Source: Cyanobacteria bacterium UBA7753
Lineage (GTDB): Bacteria > Cyanobacteriota > Vampirovibrionia > Gastranaerophilales > Gastranaerophilaceae
Direction of reading: 5' to 3'
Length of the DNA: 14,109 nucleotides
Assembly (NCBI GenBank): GCA_002481545.1
Contig: DLEF01000025.1
Span: forward strand, 1 to 14,109
The position numbers and the translations under genes were made by a program. The notes under the pieces are model-generated. The model had not been told where the DNA came from. It did no database searches and worked only from the letters and a program-made list of their open reading frames with translations. This document shows positions 6,519 through 13,372 of this stretch, piece by piece. Positions within the stretch are counted from its first letter, which is position 1; each line of letters starts with the position of its first letter.

Positions 6519-7691
6519 ATGATTAATTCGGTAGGTATGAATAGCAATTATGTTCAATATTGTAAGCCTGTATTTACTTCACAGGCACAAAATCATATTG
6601 CCGTTAATAATGTTCAATCAGATACACCAAAAGAAACAACAAACCTTATAATGCAATATCTGGAAAATCAAGCAAGAAATAATGTTTCATCACCTTACAA
6701 TGTTTCTACTCCGATTTGGACACATGCGTTCGGTAACTGCGATAATATGAAAGTTACTGATGCTCAAGGTAATGTAGTTCAAAATGTTGAATTTAAAAAA
6801 GACGGCGATAAATTAACCGAAGAAATTTTTGTCAAATGTGTAAACGGTTCAACTGTCAACAAAACAATAGTAAATGACGGTAACAAAAAGTCTATGACTT
6901 TGATTTTTAAAAACAAAAACGGTGAAATCACTGGACAAGAAAACCGTACTTACGAAAAACTTGACGATAATACTGCAATTTCTGTGCATAACGGAAAAAC
7001 ATATAAAATCAGCGGATTGTCCGGTGATGTTATAACAGTTGAACATGACGGTCAGAAAAAAGTCATTGATTTAGGAAAGAAAATTCAACCAACATTGGAT
7101 ACTATTGAAAATAAACCGACAAATAAACAAATTTCACTAGAACAAAAAGAATTCTTACTTAATAGTGTCAAGAAATTGTCAGGTGATTTAATCTTAAAAT
7201 TTGATGAAGAAATAGACCAAATGGTAATACTTGATACTGATGAATATGAAGGATTTTACAGAAACGATAATGGCATTAGAAAACTCAAATTATCACAAAA
7301 AGTAAAAGATGATATGACTTTCTGTCATGAACTCGGTCATGCAATAAATCGTATTGATTCAGAGGGTGACAGTGAAAATAAAGTTCGAATAAGTGATAAT
7401 AAAAATTATATAAAAACAAGAGAAATTGAAATGAACAATTTCCGAAACCGTTGCAAAAATGATGATATAATCAAACCGATGAACAAGTTTATCTATGATG
7501 ATTTTATCCAAAAAGGTTATATGAGTTATGAAGAAGGGCAAAAAGACGGACAGGATGAAGAATTTGCAGAAATGACAGGTTTTATCAACTGTATGGATGT
7601 CGATTGGATAAATAATAGAGTTGCATGTATGCTCCAATTCATGCCGGAGTCAACACAAATGGTTTATAAGAAAAATCAAGAGCTATTCTAA
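6519..7691 (+). CDS. Zinc metalloprotease, anthrax-lethal-factor-like (HELGH ... EEFAE)
   Basis: The 390-residue product carries HELGH with His270, Glu271 and His274, and later DEEFAEM around residues 346-352. A glutamate in this E-x-F-A-E arrangement after the HExxH helix is the signature of lethal-factor-type zincins (M34/ATLF-like, whose own motif is EFFAE), so Glu348 or Glu351 is the likely third zinc ligand. Residues about 75-190 are rich in short beta-strands with DGNGK-like turns. The C-terminal third is helical and charged. No signal peptide or membrane segment is present; the first 20 residues contain a ...CKPVFTSQ motif like that of another small protein here. It is convergent with the subtilase gene, 21 bases between stops, and lies inside the putative element. 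Inferred role: effector or toxin-like protease acting on an unknown protein. The fold call rests on motifs only. Confidence 0.65.
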   Translation: MINSVGMNSNYVQYCKPVFTSQAQNHIAVNNVQSDTPKETTNLIMQYLENQARNNVSSPYNVSTPIWTHAFGNCDNMKVTDAQGNVVQNVEFKKDGDKLTEEIFVKCVNGSTVNKTIVNDGNKKSMTLIFKNKNGEITGQENRTYEKLDDNTAISVHNGKTYKISGLSGDVITVEHDGQKKVIDLGKKIQPTLDTIENKPTNKQISLEQKEFLLNSVKKLSGDLILKFDEEIDQMVILDTDEYEGFYRNDNGIRKLKLSQKVKDDMTFCHELGHAINRIDSEGDSENKVRISDNKNYIKTREIEMNNFRNRCKNDDIIKPMNKFIYDDFIQKGYMSYEEGQKDGQDEEFAEMTGFINCMDVDWINNRVACMLQFMPESTQMVYKKNQELF

Positions 7692-7712
7692 ACTCAATTT
7701 TTATTTATTTTC

Positions 7713-9011
7713 TTAAATTACATCTTGTAACATATCTGTTAGTGCAAGTTTAGCCGTTCGTATCGGAGTTGAAAAACTTGTACCAAAGAATTTTTCAGTT
7801 GCCTCATATTTGCCGTTTTCAAGTCTCGTTGCATTTTTCAACTGAATAAGTTTAATTCTGCGTTGTTCTAACGTGATTTGTCTTTGCTCAAGTTTGCGTA
7901 AGGCTTCAAAATCAATTCGACATCTCATCAAACCGACTCTTTTTATTTGAATTTCTTTTATTTCAGATTGGATTTTATCTAAAAGTTTATCGACACGTTC
8001 TTTTGTTTTGCCGATTAATATATTGTTCTCAACTTCTTGTTTGTATTTTGGGTTAGTTATCACTAAATCTGTTCCGCTTAAACCTGTAATGTTTGCACCA
8101 TATTCAGTCGGTCTGACATAATGTTCCCCAACTTCATAATGTTGTGTAAAGAATGAATTTCTTGCAGAAGAAAAATCAGATAATTTATGTGTTCGAGGTG
8201 ATAGAGAACCCACTCCCTCAATTTTATCAGCAAGTAACAAAACTTGATTTGCCGTACCTCTTGGATTATCTAGAGAATTACCAGAGGCAAATAATACACG
8301 AGTTCCGCTATCAGCTACATCCCTTATTGGCTGAAATTGTGGGATTTTACCACGCATATTTTTACCCGTAGAATAACATATAGCCCCTTTGGAACAACTT
8401 ATGTAATCGATTTTTTCGCCCTGTTTAATTTTTTGAAGTATTTGCTTAAATGGTTCAAAAAATTCAGGACACATACTGTCTGCACAACCTGTGTTTATTG
8501 TTTCAACTTGTGCAAAAGGGTTGTGTCGTCTTAAAAAAGTTGTAACAATTTCGCCATGAGAAAGACCGTAAATTGAAGATTTATTTTGTTCAAAATCATC
8601 AATAACGATTATCCTTTTAGGCTTGATACTTGCATTTTTTAGAAATGAGCCGTCCTCATTCAAAATCCTGATTGCAATATTACCGTCAGACAATTCGAAC
8701 TTTTTTAAAATATGGTAAACTTTTCCGTCTTTTGGATTTGTCCAAGTAACTCTGCTATAACTATCTGCAATAGTATTTGATGTTAATCGTTTTAAATCTT
8801 GCGGTGTTGCTTTTGGAAATGTGAATGTTTTAGGTGCTTTTGTTCCTTTTATAGCTATTTTGTTTAATGTTCTTGCCATAACCATTTCAGGAGAAGAAAA
8901 CCGAGGAAGTTCTGTTAGAGTTTCGGTAATTTTTGTTGGGATTATATCTTTAACGACTTCTGCGGTTTGTCTTGTAATACTATTTACAGCTTTTTGGGGT
9001 AAGATTTTCAT
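7713..9011 (-). CDS. Subtilisin-like serine protease (S8 family) with coiled-coil insertion
   Basis: All subtilase hallmarks are visible in the 432 residues: IIVIDDFE with catalytic Asp138 or Asp139, LSHGEIV with His152, FASGN with oxyanion Asn245, and GTSFSTP with Ser412. Residues 1-130 form a pro- or accessory region without signal peptide. Between Asn245 and Ser412 lie 167 residues, far more than the about 66 in subtilisin. The extra part (about 333-392) is a highly charged heptad-like helix pair rich in Lys, Glu, Gln and Arg. The start follows the upstream gene's stop by 6 bases, indicating translational coupling with the 166-residue protein. Cytoplasmic action, or export by a non-Sec route, is inferred from the absent signal peptide. 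The catalytic set is intact, so it is probably active; the substrate is unknown. Confidence 0.8.
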   Translation of the reverse strand: MKILPQKAVNSITRQTAEVVKDIIPTKITETLTELPRFSSPEMVMARTLNKIAIKGTKAPKTFTFPKATPQDLKRLTSNTIADSYSRVTWTNPKDGKVYHILKKFELSDGNIAIRILNEDGSFLKNASIKPKRIIVIDDFEQNKSSIYGLSHGEIVTTFLRRHNPFAQVETINTGCADSMCPEFFEPFKQILQKIKQGEKIDYISCSKGAICYSTGKNMRGKIPQFQPIRDVADSGTRVLFASGNSLDNPRGTANQVLLLADKIEGVGSLSPRTHKLSDFSSARNSFFTQHYEVGEHYVRPTEYGANITGLSGTDLVITNPKYKQEVENNILIGKTKERVDKLLDKIQSEIKEIQIKRVGLMRCRIDFEALRKLEQRQITLEQRRIKLIQLKNATRLENGKYEATEKFFGTSFSTPIRTAKLALTDMLQDVI

Positions 9012-9017
9012 ATTTAA

Positions 9018-9518
9018 TTATACAATACCCATTCCCGGAGTTGACATTTGAACTGCCATATTATGAGCTTGTAGTGCGGTGTCAACTGCTTGTTGGTGCA
9101 TTTGCATAGCATTAAAATTATCTTGCATTATTTGTTGTTGATTTGCCCAACTTTGTAAATCTTGATTTGAACGATTTTTATTAATCATCATACCTGCAAG
9201 AGCAATATTTTTCATGATTTGAGCAAGTTTACCCGAATAAACCTCTTTTTGTTCATTTGTTTTTTCTTCGGGTTTTGAATTATACAAAATATCTTTTGGC
9301 TTGTAATTTTTATTAAACTCCATTAAACCTTCAACATCTGTGTTAATTACTTTTACATCTTTGCCATCACCTAATTTTATAGTAACTTTGCCATTAGGTG
9401 CTTTTTCGACACAAGCCATTTGCTTTTTACCGTCAATTTCAACTTCGTATTCATACTTCGCATATTCTTGCGGAGGTCTAATATTGACTGTACTTACACC
9501 ATTAATACTATCAACCAT
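9018..9518 (-). CDS. Gln/Met-rich helical protein co-transcribed with the subtilase
   Basis: The first half of the 166-residue product (to about residue 65) looks like a small beta domain (KYEYEVEIDGKKQMACVE, then VTIKLGDGKDVKV). The second half (about 90-158) is helical and unusually rich in Gln, Met, Asn and Ala, for example QSWANQQQIMQDNF and HQQAVDTALQAHNMAVQ, ending PGMGIV. A short hydrophobic patch sits near 101-112. AAAGG is placed about 9 bases before ATG 9518. It is the first gene of a two-gene operon with the subtilase. I recognise no family. Its position suggests an inhibitor, chaperone or export partner for the protease, which is inference from operon structure only. Confidence 0.7.
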   Translation of the reverse strand: MVDSINGVSTVNIRPPQEYAKYEYEVEIDGKKQMACVEKAPNGKVTIKLGDGKDVKVINTDVEGLMEFNKNYKPKDILYNSKPEEKTNEQKEVYSGKLAQIMKNIALAGMMINKNRSNQDLQSWANQQQIMQDNFNAMQMHQQAVDTALQAHNMAVQMSTPGMGIV

Positions 9519-9637
9519 TGTTTTGTACCTTTCTACAATAAAAACTACTTGTATATAGATAAAAACATTTAGTAAAAAAAATTTGCCTATAAAATAGTAA
9601 ATGTAAACTTATATTGCTAATTTAACTAATCAAAAAC

Positions 9638-9683
9638 TATCAAACTGTCTGTTTCATTCTATCAAACTAACTGTTTGTTTACA
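9638..9683 (-). repeat. Right-end AGTTTGATA boxes of the putative element
   Basis: On the plus strand the boxes read TATCAAACT at 9660-9668 and 9638-9646, spacing 22. The terminus ACA is at 9681-9683, 15 bases outside the outer box, exactly as at the left end. They also lie upstream of the 9518 operon in the same orientation as the left boxes have to the metalloprotease gene, so a regulatory role is an alternative or additional reading. Confidence 0.65.
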
Positions 9684-10013
9684 TTCTGCAAAGAAATATT
9701 TAACAATCTCAATAACTTTTTGATTAAGTCTAATATATTCAGGTGCTCTACCACCAGGAATAACAAGCCCATCATAATTTTCAGGATTTATTGTTTCAAA
9801 ATCGGCATTAAGAATAAAATTATGTCCACGTTTTTCTGTATATGTTGCATCACCTTCGAAATCGTGAATAGCAGTTTTGATAACATCACCAGATTTTTTG
9901 TCAGGAGCAACAACATCAACATTGATACCCAACATCAAAAGCATTTGATATGGAACCATTATTTCGTAATCTTCAACAAAATCACCCGCAATCATCAAAA
10001 CCTTTTTAGACAT
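9654..10013 (-). pseudogene. DJ-1/PfpI family protein, C-terminal half lost
   Basis: The start is excellent: AGGAG six bases before ATG 10013. Residues 1-110 match the DJ-1/PfpI-like glutamine-amidotransferase fold well: VLMIAGDFVEDYE, VVAPDKKSGD, TAIHDFEGD and GLVIPGGRAPEY. The family continues from this point into the strand bearing the nucleophilic cysteine (AICHG-type motif) and is usually about 170-195 residues long. Here, after residue 110, the sequence turns into CKQTVSLIE and stops. Those last nine codons are the terminal repeat of the adjacent element (TGT at 9683 is codon 111). The catalytic Cys and His are therefore absent. The missing half is not found next to the left end of the element. 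Almost certainly inactive. Confidence 0.8.
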
Positions 10014-10112
10014 AATTTTCTCCTATACTATTTTTAGTACAAATATTTTTTATTTATATTGTGCATTTTAAGCACACTTTGCAATAACATCATTTTGCAC
10101 CAAACATAGAAA

Positions 10113-10137
10113 TTTTGTAAGAGTAAATTTTACAAAA
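10113..10137 (-). terminator. Possible weak hairpin at the end of the nuclease gene
   Basis: TTTTGTAA (10113-10120) pairs with TTACAAAA (10130-10137) around a 9-base loop and overlaps the stop codon. The stem is AT-only and the following T-run is short, so this is a weak candidate. Confidence 0.25.
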
Positions 10138-11260
10138 AATTTTTTTTATTTTTTATTAAATAATCAATGTCTTTATTTATTTGTTCTTTTAATTGTTCAA
10201 AGTTCATTCTAGTAATATCTATTTTTGTTTTTGAAAAGAACCACATATCATTTTCTGAGTCATAACACCAAAATCCATTATTAACCTTGCTACGACACTC
10301 TTCTCTTTCACGAATAAAATCTTCATAATTATTTAAAACATCTTTTGTTATTTCCTGTTTTAAATCATCAGTTTTTTGTGGTTTCTTTTTTATAACATTA
10401 AAATATTTTCTATACTCATTATTTGTAATTTGAACTCCTAATGTAAAAATTTTATAATTTGTATTCTTCGATACATCATTTCTAAATTTTGAAATATTAT
10501 CATAATCTCTATGATGTAATGATAACATTACGTACATATAAGGATATTTTGCTTTATTAACAAAATAAACACCACCATATACATCTTTATTATTTAAATC
10601 AGATAAAATATCTCCCAATAAATTAGAATAAAAAATTTTTTCTATAAAATAATAAAAATTATTTTTTTCTGCTATTTCTTTTACACTTTCCATTTGTTTA
10701 ATAAACTCACCATAAGTAAGAGTACTATTTTTAGTAAAAGATAATTCTTTTTTTAACTCAACCAATAATCTTAAACACTCAATATAATTCTTTATTATTG
10801 ATTTCTCATCTTCTTTAAATACTGTCAAATCAACATTTTGCAATCCAAACAATATTGTTTCATACGATACAAAACTCATATTTGGTTTTAATTCAAAATA
10901 CGGTTTTATAAACGATGCTAAAATTATTTTAGTACTAGATTTTCCTTCTATATAATTATTTAATTGTGCAGAATCTGGCAAAGATTTAAATTTATTTTCA
11001 ATAATATATAATGTATCTCCTAATTTAAAACTTATATCAGCATTACATTTTTTATTTATTTCTTTACCTGTATATATATTTTTCTGCATAACTTTTGATA
11101 CTGTTTCTTCACGTTTAACATCAAAGTTAGACAAATCAATTTTAGATAAATCTAAATCTTTAACAAAAATAGGTAAAACTTGAATTGGTTGTTTTTCTAT
11201 AAGCCAAGCCAAAAAATTTGAATGAAATAATTCTCTTGAGCATAAAGACAAACGAAACAT
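10130..11260 (-). CDS. PD-(D/E)XK nuclease superfamily protein
   Basis: The N-terminus contains ELFHSNFLAWL, the signature opening of the PDDEXK_4-type family (PF14281). The catalytic core is visible as NADISF (Asp75), IIENK (Glu88, Lys90) and AQLNNY (Gln99). The remainder of the 376 residues is helical and Lys-rich, without recognised domains, ending in a poly-Lys tail. It follows the GT4 gene by 61 bases, probably in one transcript. ATG 11260 has no Shine-Dalgarno, whereas a perfect AGGAG (11314-11310) sits six bases before ATG 11303. That frame differs by one base and stops after eight codons, so the natural start may be frameshifted. Members are often in accessory or defence islands; the actual role is unknown. 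Confidence 0.7.
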   Translation of the reverse strand: MFRLSLCSRELFHSNFLAWLIEKQPIQVLPIFVKDLDLSKIDLSNFDVKREETVSKVMQKNIYTGKEINKKCNADISFKLGDTLYIIENKFKSLPDSAQLNNYIEGKSSTKIILASFIKPYFELKPNMSFVSYETILFGLQNVDLTVFKEDEKSIIKNYIECLRLLVELKKELSFTKNSTLTYGEFIKQMESVKEIAEKNNFYYFIEKIFYSNLLGDILSDLNNKDVYGGVYFVNKAKYPYMYVMLSLHHRDYDNISKFRNDVSKNTNYKIFTLGVQITNNEYRKYFNVIKKKPQKTDDLKQEITKDVLNNYEDFIREREECRSKVNNGFWCYDSENDMWFFSKTKIDITRMNFEQLKEQINKDIDYLIKNKKNFL

Positions 11261-11321
11261 TACATTATTAGAAATTTCAAACTAACGTATCTTTCAAACA
11301 CATAAACAACTCCTATTTTGA

Positions 11322-12398
11322 TTAAACTTTTATATTTTCTTCCATTAATTTTAAATATCTTTGAACAAAACTATCACTAGTAAATGATTTTGAAGTTTTC
11401 AAACTATTCTTAGACAATTCTAAATATTCAGTATTACCTAATTCTAACATATTTTTCATAGCATCAACAAGTGAATCAACTGGCTTATTTTTTGCATCAT
11501 AGACATAACCATTATAAGCATTTTCTATACAATCACATGCTCCACAATGATTTGGTACAATAGCCGGAACACCACAAGATAACGCTTCTGTAGTAACCAT
11601 TCCATAAGGTTCTAATAATGATGGCATAATTAAACAGTCTATACTATTATAAAACTTCGACATATCATTATAAAACCCAAGAAATTCACAATATTTTTCA
11701 ATACCATATAATTTAAGTAACAATTTTACGAAAAAATTATCTGATGGATAAATTATTTTAACCTTAAAATTTTTATTATAATATTTCAAATTTTTAATTG
11801 CTTTCAATGCAATATATCCACCTTTTCTCTCAAATCCTACTGCACATAAGCCAAATACAAAAGGAACTTCCTTTTTAGATTTAGAATGTTGCAATCCATA
11901 TTCTTCAATTGGTGGTGGAATAACAATGATTCTATGTTCATCAACATCATAATTATCAATCATATCTTGTTTTAAAATATTTGAGGAAACTACTACTATT
12001 TTTGTATTTTTTAAATTATTTTTTGTAATATTAAACTCGCTCAATCTTTTATTATGACGTTTTTCTTTGAATATTTTATATAAATTAAACTTAAATTTAG
12101 AAAACAACATTTTTACACGAAACGGATAACTATGGTCATGAATATAAGTAATATCAGATGGGACACATGCTTTATCGGATAAAATCAAATCATAATTTGC
12201 TCGATTATTTTCTATTTCATCAAATTTATAAATATTTTCAAATAAATTATGAACATTGTTTCTTACATTATTACAATACAAGTCAATTGTATAATTACAT
12301 TTTTTTAAACCATTAAGTAATATATAATTAAGTTTTACACCGCCAGAATGAAAATTTGAATCAGTATAAATATGCGTAACAAAAGCGATTTTCTTCAT
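11322..12398 (-). CDS. Family 4-type glycosyltransferase
   Basis: I place the start at ATG 12398 (358 residues), not at the further upstream ATG 12467. MKKIAFVTHIY begins the usual first Rossmann strand, AAGGAT lies about 8 bases upstream, and the longer version would cover the operator array. The GGVKLN loop follows the first strand. The second domain has FGLCAVGFERKGGYIAL (donor-domain start), then CLIMPSLLEPYGMVTTEALSCG with the E-x7-E motif of GT4 retaining transferases. It probably transfers an NDP-sugar onto a cell-surface glycan. It is isolated from any polysaccharide cluster here; its only partner is the PD-(D/E)XK gene behind it. The AT-rich, Lys/Asn-rich sequence hints at horizontal origin. 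Confidence 0.85.
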   Translation of the reverse strand: MKKIAFVTHIYTDSNFHSGGVKLNYILLNGLKKCNYTIDLYCNNVRNNVHNLFENIYKFDEIENNRANYDLILSDKACVPSDITYIHDHSYPFRVKMLFSKFKFNLYKIFKEKRHNKRLSEFNITKNNLKNTKIVVVSSNILKQDMIDNYDVDEHRIIVIPPPIEEYGLQHSKSKKEVPFVFGLCAVGFERKGGYIALKAIKNLKYYNKNFKVKIIYPSDNFFVKLLLKLYGIEKYCEFLGFYNDMSKFYNSIDCLIMPSLLEPYGMVTTEALSCGVPAIVPNHCGACDCIENAYNGYVYDAKNKPVDSLVDAMKNMLELGNTEYLELSKNSLKTSKSFTSDSFVQRYLKLMEENIKV

Positions 12399-12411
12399 TT
12401 TTATATCCTTA

Positions 12412-12484
12412 TTATAAGTTATAACTGATATTTTATAAGGTATAACATGGTTATATTTATAAGTCAAACTTTATAAACTTATAA
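12412..12484. promoter_or_regulatory. Operator array between the GT4 operon and the XRE gene
   Basis: TTATAAGTTATAAC (12412-12425) and TTATAAGGTATAAC (12433-12446) are direct copies 21 bases apart. TTATAAGTCAAAC (12457-12469) is a third variant. TTATAAGTTTATAA read on the minus strand (12484-12471) is a fourth, inverted. Regular two-turn spacing upstream of a small XRE gene suggests cooperative binding by that repressor, controlling both divergent units. Confidence 0.55.
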
Positions 12485-12487
12485 ATT

Positions 12488-12709
12488 ATGAACAAGAAAG
12501 AACTACTAAAAAGATTTGGCAAGAATGTCAAAATAGAACGAATAAAAAAAGACCTTACGCAAGAAATGCTTGCAGAAATAATGGACGTTTCACAAAATTA
12601 TATTGCTAGTATTGAATGTGGAAATGCAAATATGTCATTGGCAAAAGTTTTAGAACTATCAAATTTTTTAAAAGTTGATATATCAAACTTATTAGACTTT
12701 TCAGAATAA
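12488..12709 (+). CDS. Small XRE/Cro-CI type transcriptional regulator
   Basis: The 73 residues are a bare helix-turn-helix domain: NVKIERIKKDLTQEMLAEIMDVSQNYIASIECG, followed by LAKVLELSNFLKVDISNLL. The recognition helix lies around residues 30-42. No sensor or peptidase domain is attached. Size and layout resemble controller (C) proteins and small phage-type repressors. It is divergent from the GT4-nuclease operon, with four repeated boxes between them. No strong Shine-Dalgarno is visible before ATG 12488. Likely an autorepressor and regulator of the operon, inferred from context. Confidence 0.85.
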   Translation: MNKKELLKRFGKNVKIERIKKDLTQEMLAEIMDVSQNYIASIECGNANMSLAKVLELSNFLKVDISNLLDFSE

Positions 12710-12742
12710 AAATATTATACAAAGCAACCAAATTTACACTAA

Positions 12743-12771
12743 TTGACAAAATTCAAAAAAAAGAATAAAAT
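12743..12771 (+). promoter_or_regulatory. Strong sigma70-type promoter
   Basis: A perfect TTGACA (12743-12748) and TAAAAT (12766-12771) are separated by 17 bases, placing the start near 12778, about 35 bases before ATG 12814. Confidence 0.7.
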
Positions 12772-12813
12772 AACTAGGCAAATGTTATGATTTAACGTTT
12801 TGAGGTTGTTTTT

Positions 12814-13038
12814 ATGAAAATCGTATCAATCAGTAATTCTTATAATCCAATATTTGGAAAAACAAATAATGACAAAAAATCTAAAAAAGAAACAAATAAT
12901 AATATAAATACAGCCAACATAATGCTAGGTACAGGTTCTGTAATGACTGCAGCATTAATTGGTTTAACAATCTCTGGGAAAAAAGGTCACGGACCTTTAA
13001 AAAATCTTTTTAATAAAAAGATTGATGTTAAGGCGTAG
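12814..13038 (+). CDS. Small single-pass membrane protein, unknown function
   Basis: The 74-residue product begins with a short ...NSYNPIFGK... motif, then a Lys/Asn-rich hydrophilic stretch. One hydrophobic segment (about residues 36-54, IMLGTGSVMTAALIGLTIS) is followed by a basic tail (KKGHGPLKNLFNKK). TGAGG lies about 8 bases before the ATG, and a consensus promoter precedes it. The positive C-terminal side suggests the tail stays in the cytoplasm. No family is recognised; the N-terminal motif resembles that of the metalloprotease in this window. Probably expressed, function unknown. Confidence 0.7.
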   Translation: MKIVSISNSYNPIFGKTNNDKKSKKETNNNINTANIMLGTGSVMTAALIGLTISGKKGHGPLKNLFNKKIDVKA

Positions 13039-13372
13039 AACAATATTGTTAGTATAGAGTCATTTCAAACTCGTTTTGGAATTTCCTTTTAAATAGATGC
13101 TGAAATAAATTCAGCATGACTATTAAATATTATTTTGATTTTATTTTAATATCTATATATTCTTCGCTTCTTTCGGTCGCAATAAACGGCACCGTTCAAA
13201 TTTAAATCAAAAAGCGTGGTTTTTGATTATAAATTTTCACCTCTCACATTCGTTCGTGCCTCTGTTTCCTTTACTCAGAACGACGAAAATAGTGTCATAC
13301 TGAGGTTTTAGCCGAAGTATCTATTAATTTTATTATAATATTTTTTCTAGACTGCTTCGTTGTTCATTTCAT
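13039..13372. other. Noncoding, dispersed-repeat-like DNA
   Basis: No gene is seen. Contents: a palindrome ATGCTGAAATAAATTCAGCAT near 13096-13117, a stem AATCAAAAA/TTTTTGATT (13205-13228), the words TTCGCTTCTTTCGGTCGC near 13160, and GTCATACTGAGG...GCCGAAGTATCTA near 13291. These resemble small intergenic repeats scattered through many gut bacterial genomes. Confidence 0.45.

Larger units (their letters stand above)
6217..9683. mobile_element. Putative transposase-less Tn7/Mu-type element carrying two proteases
   Basis: Left end TGTAGTAAGACAATC (6217-6231) and right end, read on the minus strand, TGTAAACAAACAGTT (9683-9669) are each followed directly by AGTTTGACAGA or AGTTTGATAGA: 19 of 26 positions agree. 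A second AGTTTGATA follows 18 bases (left) or 22 bases (right) further in, in the same inward orientation. TGT/ACA termini with several about 20-bp internal binding sites are known for Tn7-, Tn5053- and Mu-like DDE transposons. The right boundary is independently supported because the DJ-1/PfpI frame departs from its family exactly at 9683. No transposase is inside, and the 5-base flanks (cacgg, ttctg) do not match, so it is non-autonomous and possibly rearranged. The left side lies 138 bases past a tRNA gene. Confidence 0.55.

Noticed and set aside
6212..9688. Target-site duplication flanking the element
   Set aside because: The 5 bases outside each end are cacgg and ttctg; they do not match, and no other short direct repeat next to the ends was found.
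11270..11300. GTTAGTTTGAAAT on the minus strand, similar to the element boxes
   Set aside because: Single, mismatched copy without a TGT terminus, lying in what is probably the original 5' coding part of the nuclease gene.
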